Origin: Mesorhizobium sp. 65-26
GTDB lineage: Bacteria > Pseudomonadota > Alphaproteobacteria > Rhizobiales > Rhizobiaceae
Assembly: GCA_001899205.1 (NCBI GenBank)
Contig: MKVL01000032.1
Span: 54,897-118,896 of the forward strand
DNA length: 64,000 nucleotides
Direction: 5' to 3'
The translations under genes were made by a program, and so were the position numbers. The notes beneath the pieces were generated by a model. The model searched no databases, had not been told where the DNA came from, and saw nothing but the letters and a program-made list of their open reading frames with translations. Position 1 is the first letter of the stretch. Each line of letters starts with the position of its first letter. Of this stretch, positions 27,501 to 36,322 are shown piece by piece.

Positions 27501-27942
27501 CGAGCCCGGTGACGTTGCGGCCGACACCCCGATAGCCGACGAACCGCCCTTCGCCATCAAGTCGCGGGATACCGGAGACCGACACCCAGCGGCAATCAGC
27601 GCGGCCACCCCTCAGCTCATAGACGAAGTCGCGGAACGGTCGCCTGGCCTGGAGATCGTCGAGATGACGCACGATTGGGTCATCGCCGGCCGGCATCTGC
27701 CTGAGGAAGTCGAACCGGAACCGGCCCAGAACGCTTGCCGGATCGATGCCGGTGGCGGCCTGATAGTTCGGGGAAAGCCAGGAAAAGCGCAGTTCCGCAT
27801 CGGTTTCCCAGATCCAGTCGGAGCCGGCCTCGACGAGTTCGCGCAGCGCCGCCAGCGAGCCCAGCGGACCGCCACCGCGCGCGGCATTTCTGCGGGGCTT
27901 GCGTCCGCCACCTGTGCCGACCGGTCGGTGCGCAGCCGCCAT
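24559..27942 (-). CDS. PAS-rich hybrid sensor histidine kinase with two receiver domains
   Basis: The 1127-residue cytoplasmic kinase has four PAS-like modules (about 36-150, 180-310, 325-440, 450-565; three end in DIT(D/E)(I/V/L)K). A HisKA domain (about 590-655, [21 protein letters not shown] with the phosphoacceptor His) and an HATPase domain follow (about 700-815, [28 protein letters not shown]). Two receivers close the protein (about 830-950, Asp in [10 protein letters not shown]; about 1005-1120, Asp in [10 protein letters not shown]). No membrane helix is seen. It is an orphan: no partner is adjacent, and phosphate would need to leave through a separate Hpt protein. It lies just upstream of pstS on the same strand. 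Confidence 0.9.
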   Translation of the reverse strand: [1127 protein letters not shown]

Positions 27943-28129
27943 TCCGTCCCCATCCAGAAACCGTGCCCGAACCTCCCCTCGCGGTTCGCGGCCGCACTAT
28001 GCCTGGCAACGATTAACGATCCGCTAACCTTAACAATTCGTCGACGCCGCCCGCGACCTCCCCCTGCGCCATTCCGCCGGTTGTCGATCGCGGCTCGTGC
28101 GCGTAATAAGCCCGGCAGGGGTGTCACTT

Positions 28130-28474
28130 ATGTTCGGACGAATTCTGCCTTTCTTTCTTTGCGCGCCGCTGCTGGTCTCCGGTGGCTGCTCGCGCAGCTA
28201 TGATGGCACCGTCGAGATTCCCCGGCAGCTCGATGCGCGGCGGATCTGGGACAAGGAACCTCCGCAGGCAGGGCAGCCGCACAATGAGGCTGGCGTCTTT
28301 CCGGTTTCGCCTCAGGAAGCGAACAGCGTCCCGCGCCGCAGGCAGGCGATGCGCCCCCATGCGCCGCGCCTGACCCGTTTTTCCAGCCCTCCCGCAAGCC
28401 CGGGATCGGGAAAACCGCTTGCCTGCAAGGATGTCACCGAGCCGGGCAAGCGCTACCGCATGGTTTGCGACTGA
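28130..28474 (+). CDS. Hypothetical exported protein or lipoprotein
   Basis: The 114-residue product starts with a signal sequence (MFGRILPFFLCAPLLVSGGC) whose SGGC end is a weak lipobox. It continues as a Pro/Arg-rich, probably disordered region and ends in a short conserved-looking tail with two Cys (CKDVTEPGKRYRMVCD). No domain is recognised. AGGGG lies about 9 bp before the ATG. GTG 28097 in the same frame lacks a good site. It converges with the DUF2865 gene. Confidence 0.55.
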   Translation: MFGRILPFFLCAPLLVSGGCSRSYDGTVEIPRQLDARRIWDKEPPQAGQPHNEAGVFPVSPQEANSVPRRRQAMRPHAPRLTRFSSPPASPGSGKPLACKDVTEPGKRYRMVCD

Positions 28475-28499
28475 CGCAGGGCCATGCCGTCGGCCTGGC

Positions 28500-29387
28500 T
28501 CACTCGGTCGGGAAGAAGGCTGGGCCGACGACGCGCACATGGCGATGGCCGGCCTCGATCGATGCCTGCTGCGCGGCGCCGAGGTTCTCATTGTCCAGGG
28601 GCAGGACGGCCGCCTGTGGCTTCGCCGTCGGCAGCGGTATCGACGCGTTGGAGAGATCGGTCGGCGTCACGGTCCGCGCCCTCAGTTCGGCGACACGCTG
28701 ATGGTAGCGCTTGACATCGCAAGCCTTGAAATCCGCATTCTCGCGGTATTTGAACGCGGCGGGCAGTTCCGTGTACGGCTTGCGCGTTTCGAACGCCACC
28801 ATCTGGTCCGTCTCGAGGCTTGGATCGCCCAGGGTATAGAGCTCCACGGTCGGATCGTCGCAGATGTAGCGACATTGGTCGGCCATCGCCTTCACGTCAT
28901 CCCGGCCGGCGAATTGCGACTTGGGCGCTGGAAAGAAGTAGCCATCGGAAGGTCGTACGCAAAACACCATGGCGTTGCCGCCGAGCACATTCACCGGTGG
29001 ATCCTTTTTCGGAGCGCGCCGTTCCTGGCTGGCCGCGCAGCCAAGCGCGGCCAGCCGCGCCTGGGGCATGACGCCAGAGCCCGCATTCATCGCCCTGGCT
29101 ATCCTGGCCTGCACTTCCGAGCTGCTTCTTGCAAGGTCGGCGCAGGCGTTGAAGAATCCGCCTTGCGCGTTCGCCGCCGTGCAGCCGCGCCGCCGCTCGA
29201 TGCCCTGAATGGCCGCGAGTTGCCTGCGCAAGGCGGCCACCTCCGGACTGGCGCCGCCGTTCCGGCTGTTCGAGAGCAATTGGCTTCTTAGGGCGTCGCA
29301 ACTGTCCGCGCGAGAAGAAGAGACGGCGAGCGCCATGACGGTCGCCGATACGACAATAAGGACAAGGAAAGACAGGAGGCGTGTCAT
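28500..29387 (-). CDS. DUF2865-type secreted protein
   Basis: The 295-residue product starts with a signal peptide (MTRLLSFLVLIVVSATVMALAVSSSRA). The mature chain matches the DUF2865 family of Rhizobiales by eye: CDALRSQLLS, RRGCTAANAQGGFFNACADL, VFCVRPSDGYFFPAPKSQF, DQCRYICDDPTVELYTLGDPSLETDQMV. Eight or so cysteines suggest disulfides in the periplasm. The family has no known activity. The start at ATG 29387 is chosen because it begins the signal peptide; the upstream extension to 29483 adds an unrelated basic stretch. The 320 bp to the next gene hold no other supported feature. Confidence 0.8.
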   Translation of the reverse strand: MTRLLSFLVLIVVSATVMALAVSSSRADSCDALRSQLLSNSRNGGASPEVAALRRQLAAIQGIERRRGCTAANAQGGFFNACADLARSSSEVQARIARAMNAGSGVMPQARLAALGCAASQERRAPKKDPPVNVLGGNAMVFCVRPSDGYFFPAPKSQFAGRDDVKAMADQCRYICDDPTVELYTLGDPSLETDQMVAFETRKPYTELPAAFKYRENADFKACDVKRYHQRVAELRARTVTPTDLSNASIPLPTAKPQAAVLPLDNENLGAAQQASIEAGHRHVRVVGPAFFPTE

Positions 29388-29708
29388 CGGGACCGGTATC
29401 GTCGTTCTTGCGCAGTGTCTCGTCGGATTTTCCGCTATCGTTCGGCGCAAGAATTCACTCGCGAACCATTTTAGGAAACCCAAATATAACCTTCATCGCG
29501 AACTATATATGGAGCGTATTACACGTGCCCGGTAAAGCCGTTATTGCATTTTTATTTCAAGATTGAACCGACGCTGGAAATTCCACGTCACACCACCATG
29601 CGGTGGGGCGGCTGGTGGCAAGGATAGCGGATCAAACCCGCGTTACCGGCCTGCGCGAAGGAAACCTTCGTCCGCCTTGTGGCGTTTAACGCCCGAAGGA
29701 GAACCGGC

Positions 29709-29915
29709 ATGTCGATTCACCTCAACGTTTCGGGTCTGACCCGAAATATTTTCCACTCGCTTGGGCTGGATCACGCGCGCGCGCTGACCGCCGAGCAGAG
29801 CCTCCTGCTCGAATGCTACCTGGCCGGACAAATCCCGGAATCGGCCTGGAGCGACTATGTCTTCGAGATGCCTGAACTCGCCCGGCACCTCGAGGCTCGG
29901 CGCCGCGGCCATTGA
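29709..29915 (+). CDS. Small hypothetical cytoplasmic protein (68 aa)
   Basis: AAGGAG lies 8 bp before the ATG. The product (beginning MSIHLNVSGLTRNIFHSLGLDHARALT) looks soluble and helical, with acidic and hydrophobic residues well mixed and no signal or membrane segment. Composition fits the genome. No family is recognised. The gene stands alone: the DUF2865 gene is divergent, and the next gene downstream is convergent. Confidence 0.5.
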   Translation: MSIHLNVSGLTRNIFHSLGLDHARALTAEQSLLLECYLAGQIPESAWSDYVFEMPELARHLEARRRGH

Positions 29916-29990
29916 GCTCGCGCCCTTTGGAACGAGCTTACGGAAACCACTTCGGCTGGGGGAGCGCTCCTCTGGGCATGTCGACTGCGT

Positions 29991-30356
29991 TCAGTCTTTC
30001 GACGTGAACTGCTGGGTGTAGACCGTTCCCGAAATCCCTTGCGCCAGCTTCGGCGAAAAGCTGAGCGGCACGCATTGTTGCAGGGCTTTGACGGCCGCAT
30101 CGACGAATGCCTTGCGGGCTTTCGCGTCACCGTCCACCTCGATGGCCGTCGGACGCGGCGGCCCGATCAACGTACCGTCGCGCTTGAAGCTGAAACTCAA
30201 CGTCACCTTGGCTTTCTTGATGCCGTCAGGCGGTGACCAGCAGGCCTGCAGCGCGGCACCGACCTCATTCATACTGTTGAGCGTCGCGGCGTGCGCCGGC
30301 CAGACCGCCGCACACAGCGCGACACCTGCCATGCCAAGCTTGTTTGCCATGTGCAT
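29991..30356 (-). CDS. Exported TonB/TolA C-terminal-like protein
   Basis: The 121-residue product has a signal peptide ending AHA near residue 23. A single domain follows with the TonB/TolA C-terminal pattern: KVTLSFSFKRDGTLIGPPRP, then AFVDAAVKALQQCVPLSFSPKL. Two Cys may pair. It lacks the membrane anchor and long linker of true TonB or TolA, so it is a free periplasmic domain of unknown partner. Start ATG 30356 has GGAG 7-8 bp upstream. Confidence 0.65.
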   Translation of the reverse strand: MHMANKLGMAGVALCAAVWPAHAATLNSMNEVGAALQACWSPPDGIKKAKVTLSFSFKRDGTLIGPPRPTAIEVDGDAKARKAFVDAAVKALQQCVPLSFSPKLAQGISGTVYTQQFTSKD

Positions 30357-30486
30357 ATCACCACTCCTCGACATCGCTGATGAGAGCAAACTGCCGCAAG
30401 CCGTAGCGAGGTACAAGAGCCGTGTCGGTCTATCTGGGCGGACGCGGTGGTCGGTCTATACCGGGTGCAATCAGCCCACCGTCCAA

Positions 30487-31524
30487 TCACGCGGGGGACG
30501 CGGCATGGTCATGAAACACCGCGCCCTTGGTCCGGCGTCCGGAGAACTCCAGGCCGAAGAACGGGGCGGCGGTGGCGATGACGGTGTTCATGTCAGAATA
30601 CTCCGGCACGAAGCGCAGCACCTCCCGCGCCTTCGTCGCGTCGGCGAAAAGCTCGGGCGGATCGCCGGGGCGCCTGGCCTTGTAGGCGACCGGCACGGTC
30701 CTGCCTGTCTGCTCGGCCACGATGTCCAGGATCTCGCGGATCGACACGCCACGGCCGGTGCCGATGTTGGCGGCGATGTTCTCGCCGCCATCGACGAGAT
30801 GGCCGAGAGCCTTCACATGCGCCTGCGCCAGGTCGCTGACATGGATGTAGTCGCGGATGCAGGTGCCATCGCTCGTGTCGTAGTCGCTGCCGAAAACCTC
30901 GAGATGATCTATCTTCCGCGCGGCGGCCAGCAGCATGCGCGGGATCAGGTGTGTCTCCGGTGTGTGCCACTCGCCAAGTTCGCCCTCCGGGTCCGAGCCG
31001 CAGGCGTTGAAGTAACGCAGGATGACATACTTCAGACCATAGGCCGCGGCCCAGTCCTCGATCATCTTCTCGCAGAACAGCTTGGTGCGTCCGTACGGGT
31101 TGATCGGCTCCTGTCTCGCGGATTCGCGAATGGGCAGCGCATCCGGGATGCCATAGGTGGCGCAGCTCGACGAAAAGATCATCTTGTCGACCCCCGCGGC
31201 CCGAGCCACTTCCAGAAGCGTCAGGGTGCCCGCCACATTGGTCGAGTAGTAGGCCCCTGGGTCGCTTACGGACTCGCCGACATAGGCCAGGGCGGCGAAG
31301 TGGATGACTGCCACTGGCTGATGATCCGCGAAGGCTTGTTCAAGGCCTTTCTTGTTGCGGATGTCGTCGACGATGAGTGGCCCCCAACGGACCGCTTTTG
31401 CGTTGCCTCTTTCGAGATTGTCATAGACCACCGGCAAATAGCCGCGCGCAGCCAGCGCCTTGCAGGTGTGGCTGCCGATGAAGCCCGCGCCTCCCGTGAC
31501 GAGTATCGCGGGCTTCGAGTTCAT
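30487..31524 (-). CDS. galE: UDP-glucose 4-epimerase
   Basis: The enzyme interconverts UDP-glucose and UDP-galactose with bound NAD. The 345-residue product shows the Rossmann motif GGAGFIGSH near residue 12, the catalytic SSSCATYG and YGRTK (Tyr and Lys), and the GalE-typical [18 protein letters not shown] and [14 protein letters not shown]. Its ATG overlaps the stop of the upstream decarboxylase-like gene by 4 bp, so the two nucleotide-sugar enzymes are coupled. They probably feed exopolysaccharide or LPS synthesis. Confidence 0.93.
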   Translation of the reverse strand: MNSKPAILVTGGAGFIGSHTCKALAARGYLPVVYDNLERGNAKAVRWGPLIVDDIRNKKGLEQAFADHQPVAVIHFAALAYVGESVSDPGAYYSTNVAGTLTLLEVARAAGVDKMIFSSSCATYGIPDALPIRESARQEPINPYGRTKLFCEKMIEDWAAAYGLKYVILRYFNACGSDPEGELGEWHTPETHLIPRMLLAAARKIDHLEVFGSDYDTSDGTCIRDYIHVSDLAQAHVKALGHLVDGGENIAANIGTGRGVSIREILDIVAEQTGRTVPVAYKARRPGDPPELFADATKAREVLRFVPEYSDMNTVIATAAPFFGLEFSGRRTKGAVFHDHAASPA

Positions 31525-32564
31525 GGAACGCTCTGGCTGACGACGTGCTTCGCGCGGAGCAATTGGTCGAAATAGCTGATCGTCTTGACCAGCCCTTCCA
31601 CGACCGGCACCGACGGCTGCCAGCCCAGCATTGCCCTGGCGAGCGAAATGTCGGGACGCCGCTGCTTGGGATCGTCGACAGGAAGTCCCTTGTGGACGAT
31701 CCTGGAGCGCGACCCCGTGCAGGCGATCACCAGCTTGGCGAATTCCAGCACGGTGAATTCCTGCGGATTGCCCAGGTTGACAGGCCCCGCGGGTGCCTCG
31801 CCCAGGCTCATCAGTCGAATGAAGCCCTCGACGAGGTCGTCGACATAGCAGAAGGAGCGCGTCTGGCTTCCGTCGCCATAGACGGTGATGTCCTTGTTGT
31901 TCAGGGCCTGAACGATGAAGTTGGACACCACCCGCCCGTCATCGGGCTGCATCCTCGGACCATAGGTGTTGAAGATGCGGGCGACGCGGATGTCGACGCC
32001 GTGCATATGCGAATATTCGAAGAACAGCGTCTCGGCGCAGCGCTTGCCCTCGTCGTAGCAGGACCTCGGCCCGAAGGCGTTGACGTTGCCGAAATAGCTT
32101 TCCTTCTGGGGATGCACCAGCGGGTCGCCATAGACTTCCGAGGTCGACGCCTGGAAAATCCGCGAGCCATGCCGCCGGGCGACCTCGAGCGCGTTAAGCG
32201 CGCCGAACACATTCGTCTTCAGCGTGCCGACCGGGTCGGACTGATAGTGCGGCGGCGATGCCGGCGAAGCCAGATTGTAGACCTGGTCAAAGCGCAGATC
32301 GATATCGATGGCATGAACGACATCGTGCTCCATCGAAACGAAGCGCGGGTTTCCCCTGATCGACTTGAAATTGCTGCGCCTGCCGGTGTGAAAATTGTCG
32401 AGCGAGACGACGGAATAACCGTCCTTCAGAAGACGCTCGCACAGATGCGAGCCGAGGAAGCCCGCCCCGCCGGTCACCAGGGCCCTCCTGCCGTTACCCT
32501 TTGCCGGGCCGGTCGATTCCACGGCCGACTGAAGGCCCGCACGCACCCTACCTACGCTACCCAT
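31521..32564 (-). CDS. NAD-dependent UDP-glucuronate decarboxylase-like epimerase/dehydratase
   Basis: The 347-residue extended SDR shows [15 protein letters not shown] near residue 32, [38 protein letters not shown] and YDEGKR (catalytic Tyr and Lys), and [16 protein letters not shown]. This set is typical of UDP-glucuronate decarboxylase (UXS), which makes UDP-xylose from UDP-glucuronate; a dTDP-glucose 4,6-dehydratase-like role is less likely. The first ~25 residues are a non-conserved extension, so a later start cannot be excluded. It is coupled to galE. The region upstream is the AT-rich gene desert. Confidence 0.85.
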   Translation of the reverse strand: MGSVGRVRAGLQSAVESTGPAKGNGRRALVTGGAGFLGSHLCERLLKDGYSVVSLDNFHTGRRSNFKSIRGNPRFVSMEHDVVHAIDIDLRFDQVYNLASPASPPHYQSDPVGTLKTNVFGALNALEVARRHGSRIFQASTSEVYGDPLVHPQKESYFGNVNAFGPRSCYDEGKRCAETLFFEYSHMHGVDIRVARIFNTYGPRMQPDDGRVVSNFIVQALNNKDITVYGDGSQTRSFCYVDDLVEGFIRLMSLGEAPAGPVNLGNPQEFTVLEFAKLVIACTGSRSRIVHKGLPVDDPKQRRPDISLARAMLGWQPSVPVVEGLVKTISYFDQLLRAKHVVSQSVP

Positions 32565-33664
32565 GTGGTCACCGCTTTGCTGCGACGCTGTTTTAAGAAC
32601 CGACCAGCTCGCGGTCGGCCCTCGGGACCTAATTCATGGGGTGCTAGACGGCGACAAAGCCTCGCCACCGGCGGGAATCCACCGGAAGTTGCATTGCGGT
32701 GTTGCTTTTCGCAACTGTTTGGTTGGCTATTTCACCAATAGCGTGTACCCCGCAGTAAAAAATATACCTGTGGAAACGACTGTCAATGGACTTTAATGGT
32801 TCATTTACCTTGCACTGTAACGTTTGGTTAACCGCGATCAAACCGCGCCCAACACGTGCCGTCGCGTTGAAAATCGCCAGTTTTTCGTGATTTTCAGCCC
32901 CTTGGACGAATAGTTAGCGAACTCTAAACGAAGCTCGTCAGTTGTATTGGACCTATCGGCGGGCTTGGGCAGCAGAATTCGTCGGCTAACCACGAACGCC
33001 ATCAGGATCGGAAACAGGCATCACTAATACACGCATAAAGGGCATCGGCTGAAATTTTCTGAGAAATATTACCATCCCAGCGGGGAATTTCCTTATATTT
33101 TCCAATACAGGACAAAATTTTACGTTTATACAATTTACAAACGCACATTACATATAAATATCTTTCACCTATTTTGTATAAATCTATTTTACATTCTGAC
33201 ATATAAATGTGAAAAACTTACGAAACGATACGAATCCATAAATTATCTTTCTGAATCAGATCCGAGAAAAATACGGATCACGCGTATACTCCGACCCAAA
33301 TTTCTAAATACATTACGTGTTAATCATTCCAATCCACCTCCGAAGAACGACAGAGGCAGCACACAAGAGCCTTCGGAAGAGCACCATTGTCATAGACCAT
33401 CATCACCGCATGGTACCAGGCGGTGCTATATCTATTGGCCGCCGGCGAGCTGTTTTACCGGAATGCTTGCAGGGGAGGCACAACCTTTCGTGGTGACTGG
33501 CCCCACGATCCCTTGGGCACCATTTTCACGACCATGCGGAGGCGGCTTGGGGCCGACCGATCTCCGAGAGCGCTCGGCAAACAAGTTTTTTTGATCGCCA
33601 GACACGGTTTTTGCCGACCGAGACCGGCCCGATCGCATGGAAAATCGCGCTGACCGACAGCGTA
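32565..33664. other. 1.1-kb gene-poor, AT-rich interval
   Basis: No coding region is supported between the decarboxylase-like gene and the AraC gene. Base composition falls sharply, most strongly at about 33000-33340, which is dominated by A and T, against a GC-rich background. Short frames here (for example 33002-33202, minus) have no ribosome-binding site and unusual composition. It should hold the promoter of the nucleotide-sugar operon. It may also be a remnant of transferred DNA. Confidence 0.6.
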
Positions 33665-34663
33665 TCAGCCTCTGCGCCGAAGCGTTTCCGACGGCGTCTC
33701 GCCATAGCGCCTGCGATAGGCCGAGGCGGCGCGCCCGAGATGGCCGAACCCGGCGGCATAGGCGGCATCGGTGACGGATGTTTTTTCATCCGCCTCGCGC
33801 AGCGCCGCATGAAGGACCTCCAGTCGGATCTCCTCCATCATCCGTTTTAGCGTCGTGCCGCGCTGCCTGCGCACGCCCTCCTGCAGGGAACGCAGGCTGA
33901 CATTCGCCGCCAGCGCGATCTCGGTCACGCCGCACACGCGCCCGATGTTGGCGCGCAGCCACTCCTCGGCGCGATCGACGGCAGTCGCTCCGGGAAGGGC
34001 GTGGATCCCGTCAACGGCCCGGCGCTGTGAGTGAGTGAACGACTCGAGCAGCAGCAGGTTCAGGCTTTCGCCCAGCCGGGCAAGATAGTTGCGTGACAAT
34101 GCACTGCCGGCTTCTATGCTTTCGACCATCAGCCTGACATGGTCGACGAGCTGGCGGCCGGCCGGGCGCTGCATGTCGATCGCAGGGGAGAATTCCACAT
34201 TGCCAACGGCGCGTCCGGCAAGCGCGCGGCACTGGTCCTGCATCGCCTCGCGGGCAATCAGTACGATGAGCTTGTCGCACCCGGCCGACCAGAGCATGCG
34301 TGTCGGCAGGGTCGGAGACAGGACGGACGCCGCGCGGCCGGCACTGACCGTGGCGGTCTCGGTCCCGCAGCGCACGCTCGCCGATCCCGACAGCGGGATC
34401 TGCAGAAGGAAAAACCGTCCCAGCTCCCCCGGATCGATCTCGACCGCGCTGCCATAGCTGACGAAGTTCAGGGAATAGCCTTGCTCGGAAGCCGACCTGT
34501 GAACCGCGTGGAAGTCGGGCGCGTGACGCTCGCGTGGCGAAAGGAAATGCGGACAGAAGATCCGGCCGATCTGCTGACGCGCCTCTTCCGGGGAGCGCGT
34601 GTCGACCAGACTGTGCCCGGCGAGCTGCAAGGTTGAAGTGCCGGCGTTCATGCAGGCGATCAT
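33665..34663 (-). CDS. AraC-family transcriptional regulator
   Basis: The 332-residue regulator has an N-terminal effector domain of the AraC-binding-like type (about 40-200, HRSASEQGYSLNFVSYG, GRFFLLQIPLSG) and a C-terminal double helix-turn-helix (about 225-330, ANVSLRSLQEGVRRQRGTTLKRMMEEIRLE, DAAYAAGFGHLGRAASAYRRRYGETPSE). It is divergent from a flavin reductase, SDR and StyA-like monooxygenase and most likely activates them. Start ATG 34663 or 34651; neither has an ideal ribosome-binding site. Confidence 0.83.
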   Translation of the reverse strand: MIACMNAGTSTLQLAGHSLVDTRSPEEARQQIGRIFCPHFLSPRERHAPDFHAVHRSASEQGYSLNFVSYGSAVEIDPGELGRFFLLQIPLSGSASVRCGTETATVSAGRAASVLSPTLPTRMLWSAGCDKLIVLIAREAMQDQCRALAGRAVGNVEFSPAIDMQRPAGRQLVDHVRLMVESIEAGSALSRNYLARLGESLNLLLLESFTHSQRRAVDGIHALPGATAVDRAEEWLRANIGRVCGVTEIALAANVSLRSLQEGVRRQRGTTLKRMMEEIRLEVLHAALREADEKTSVTDAAYAAGFGHLGRAASAYRRRYGETPSETLRRRG

Positions 34664-34861
34664 CCCCGTGGAGCCGAATGGCCAGCCAACCGCGCGAAAT
34701 GCGAAACCGCGCAAAATGGACAATGGACGCGCAATCCGGATTGCGCCGGTCGCCTGACCACGACGAAGATTAGTTCAAGTCTAAAAGAAAGGCGAGCCCC
34801 GGTCTTACCATAGCCCGAAGGCATCGCGGTCGATGAAAGCGGACAGACGCGGAGGAGAGCG

Positions 34862-35359
34862 ATGTCAGCAGATATTTTCCTTGCCGGAATGCGCAGGATT
34901 GCCGGTGCCGTCACCGTCATCACCACCACGGGCAGTAATGGCGAGCGCCGCGGACTGACGGCGACTGCCGTCTGCTCGCTGTCGGTCGAGCCGCCCTCGC
35001 TGGTTGCCTGCGTGAACCGCAAAACCTGGGTCGCCCAGTTTGTCCGGGATGCCGGCGTCTTTGCCGTCAACGTGCTGTCCCATTCCCAGGAATCCATAGC
35101 CCGCACCTTCGCCGGCCACACGCCGCTTGCCGGGGCTGACCGCTTTTCCAGCGGCGATTGGCGGGCCGGCCGGACCGGCGCGCCGGTGGTCGCCGGCGCG
35201 CTGGCCTCCTTCGAATGCCGCCTCGGCAAGCTGATCGAGCACACCACGCACGTCATCCTGATCGGCGAGGTCGTCGAGACCGCGATCGGCGACGGCGACT
35301 CGCTGGTCTATCTCGACGGGAGCTTTTCGGCGGTGCCGCGCCAGCAGCCCGCCGCCTGA
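34862..35359 (+). CDS. NAD(P)H:flavin oxidoreductase, StyB/HpaC type
   Basis: The 165-residue product is a flavin reductase-like (FMN-binding split barrel) protein with GAVTVITTTGSNGERRGLTATAVCSLSVEPPSLVACVNR, FAVNVLSHSQESIARTFAG and the final HVILIGEVVE. Such enzymes supply reduced FAD or FMN to a partner monooxygenase. The partner is almost certainly the StyA-like enzyme two genes downstream. It is the first gene of the operon, divergent from the AraC gene; GGAGAG precedes the ATG. Confidence 0.88.
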   Translation: MSADIFLAGMRRIAGAVTVITTTGSNGERRGLTATAVCSLSVEPPSLVACVNRKTWVAQFVRDAGVFAVNVLSHSQESIARTFAGHTPLAGADRFSSGDWRAGRTGAPVVAGALASFECRLGKLIEHTTHVILIGEVVETAIGDGDSLVYLDGSFSAVPRQQPAA

Positions 35360-35415
35360 ACGGCACGCCGTTCGTCCACCGTCCTGCAATCGAAATCACA
35401 AGGGAACGTATCCTC

Positions 35416-36201
35416 ATGAAGGGACTAGAGGGAAAGACCGCGATCATCTCGGGCGGCGCGACGCTGATCGGCGAGAAATGCGCCGCCGTTCTTGCCGGCT
35501 ATGGCGTCAACGTGGTGATCGCCGACGTCAATGCGGAAGCCGGCGCGCGCGCGGCCGCTGCCATCGGCTCGAAAGCCAGCTTCATCAGGACCGACATCAC
35601 CAACGATGCGGACATCGCGGCCCTTGTCGCCACCACGGTGAAGCAACATGGGCGTCTCGACTTCCTCGTCAACGTCGCCTGCACCTATCTGGACAACGGC
35701 GCCGAAACCGGGCGCGCCGACTGGCTGAAGGCGCTCGACGTCAACATCGTCGGCTCGGTCATGCTCATGCAGGCGGCTCGCCCGCATCTGGCAAAGGCCA
35801 GGGGCGCGATCGTCAATTTCGGCTCGATCTCGGCCCGTGTCGCCCAGGTCGGCCGCTGGGTCTACCCGGTGTCCAAGGCGGCGATCCTGCAGCTCACCCG
35901 CAACCAGGCGCTCGACCTCGCGCCCGACGGCATCAGGGTGAACGCCGTGTCGCCGGGCTGGACCTGGAGCAATGTCATGAAGGAGCTGAGCGGCGACGAC
36001 CGCGCCAAGACCGACAGGGTCGCCGCGCCGTTCCATCTGCTCGGGCGCACCGGCGATCCGGCGGAGGTCGGTGAAACCGTCGCTTTCCTGCTCTCCGACG
36101 CGGCGAGCTTCATCACCGGAACCGACATCCGCGTCGACGGCGGCTACACGGCGATCGGCCCGGAGCGAGTCGATCCGGCCATTCCGCTGCTTGCCCAGTG
36201 A
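35416..36201 (+). CDS. Short-chain dehydrogenase/reductase
   Basis: The 261-residue classical SDR has a cofactor motif modified to GGATLIG near residue 13 (usual TGxxxGIG). It has D in IADVN, which favours NAD(H), the catalytic Ser region FGSISARV and the YPVSK Tyr-Lys pair near residue 155, and a C-terminal GTDIRVDGGY. The position between flavin reductase and monooxygenase suggests it oxidises the hydroxylated product, as IifB does with indole dihydrodiol in Acinetobacter. The specific substrate is inferred from context only. Confidence 0.82.
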   Translation: MKGLEGKTAIISGGATLIGEKCAAVLAGYGVNVVIADVNAEAGARAAAAIGSKASFIRTDITNDADIAALVATTVKQHGRLDFLVNVACTYLDNGAETGRADWLKALDVNIVGSVMLMQAARPHLAKARGAIVNFGSISARVAQVGRWVYPVSKAAILQLTRNQALDLAPDGIRVNAVSPGWTWSNVMKELSGDDRAKTDRVAAPFHLLGRTGDPAEVGETVAFLLSDAASFITGTDIRVDGGYTAIGPERVDPAIPLLAQ

Positions 36202-36322
36202 AACGACGCCGGCTTGCCGAGGAATTCCGGACGAGGCGCGGGGCGACATTCTGTCCGACGTTGCGCAAGACGGGACAGCGGCTGGTGCGAACCAGAAAAG
36301 AAATCAAGAAAGGGGAACTGAC

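Noticed and set aside
33002..33202. 66-residue minus-strand frame in the AT-rich interval
   Set aside because: No ribosome-binding site, odd composition, and long frames without meaning are possible here; no family likeness.
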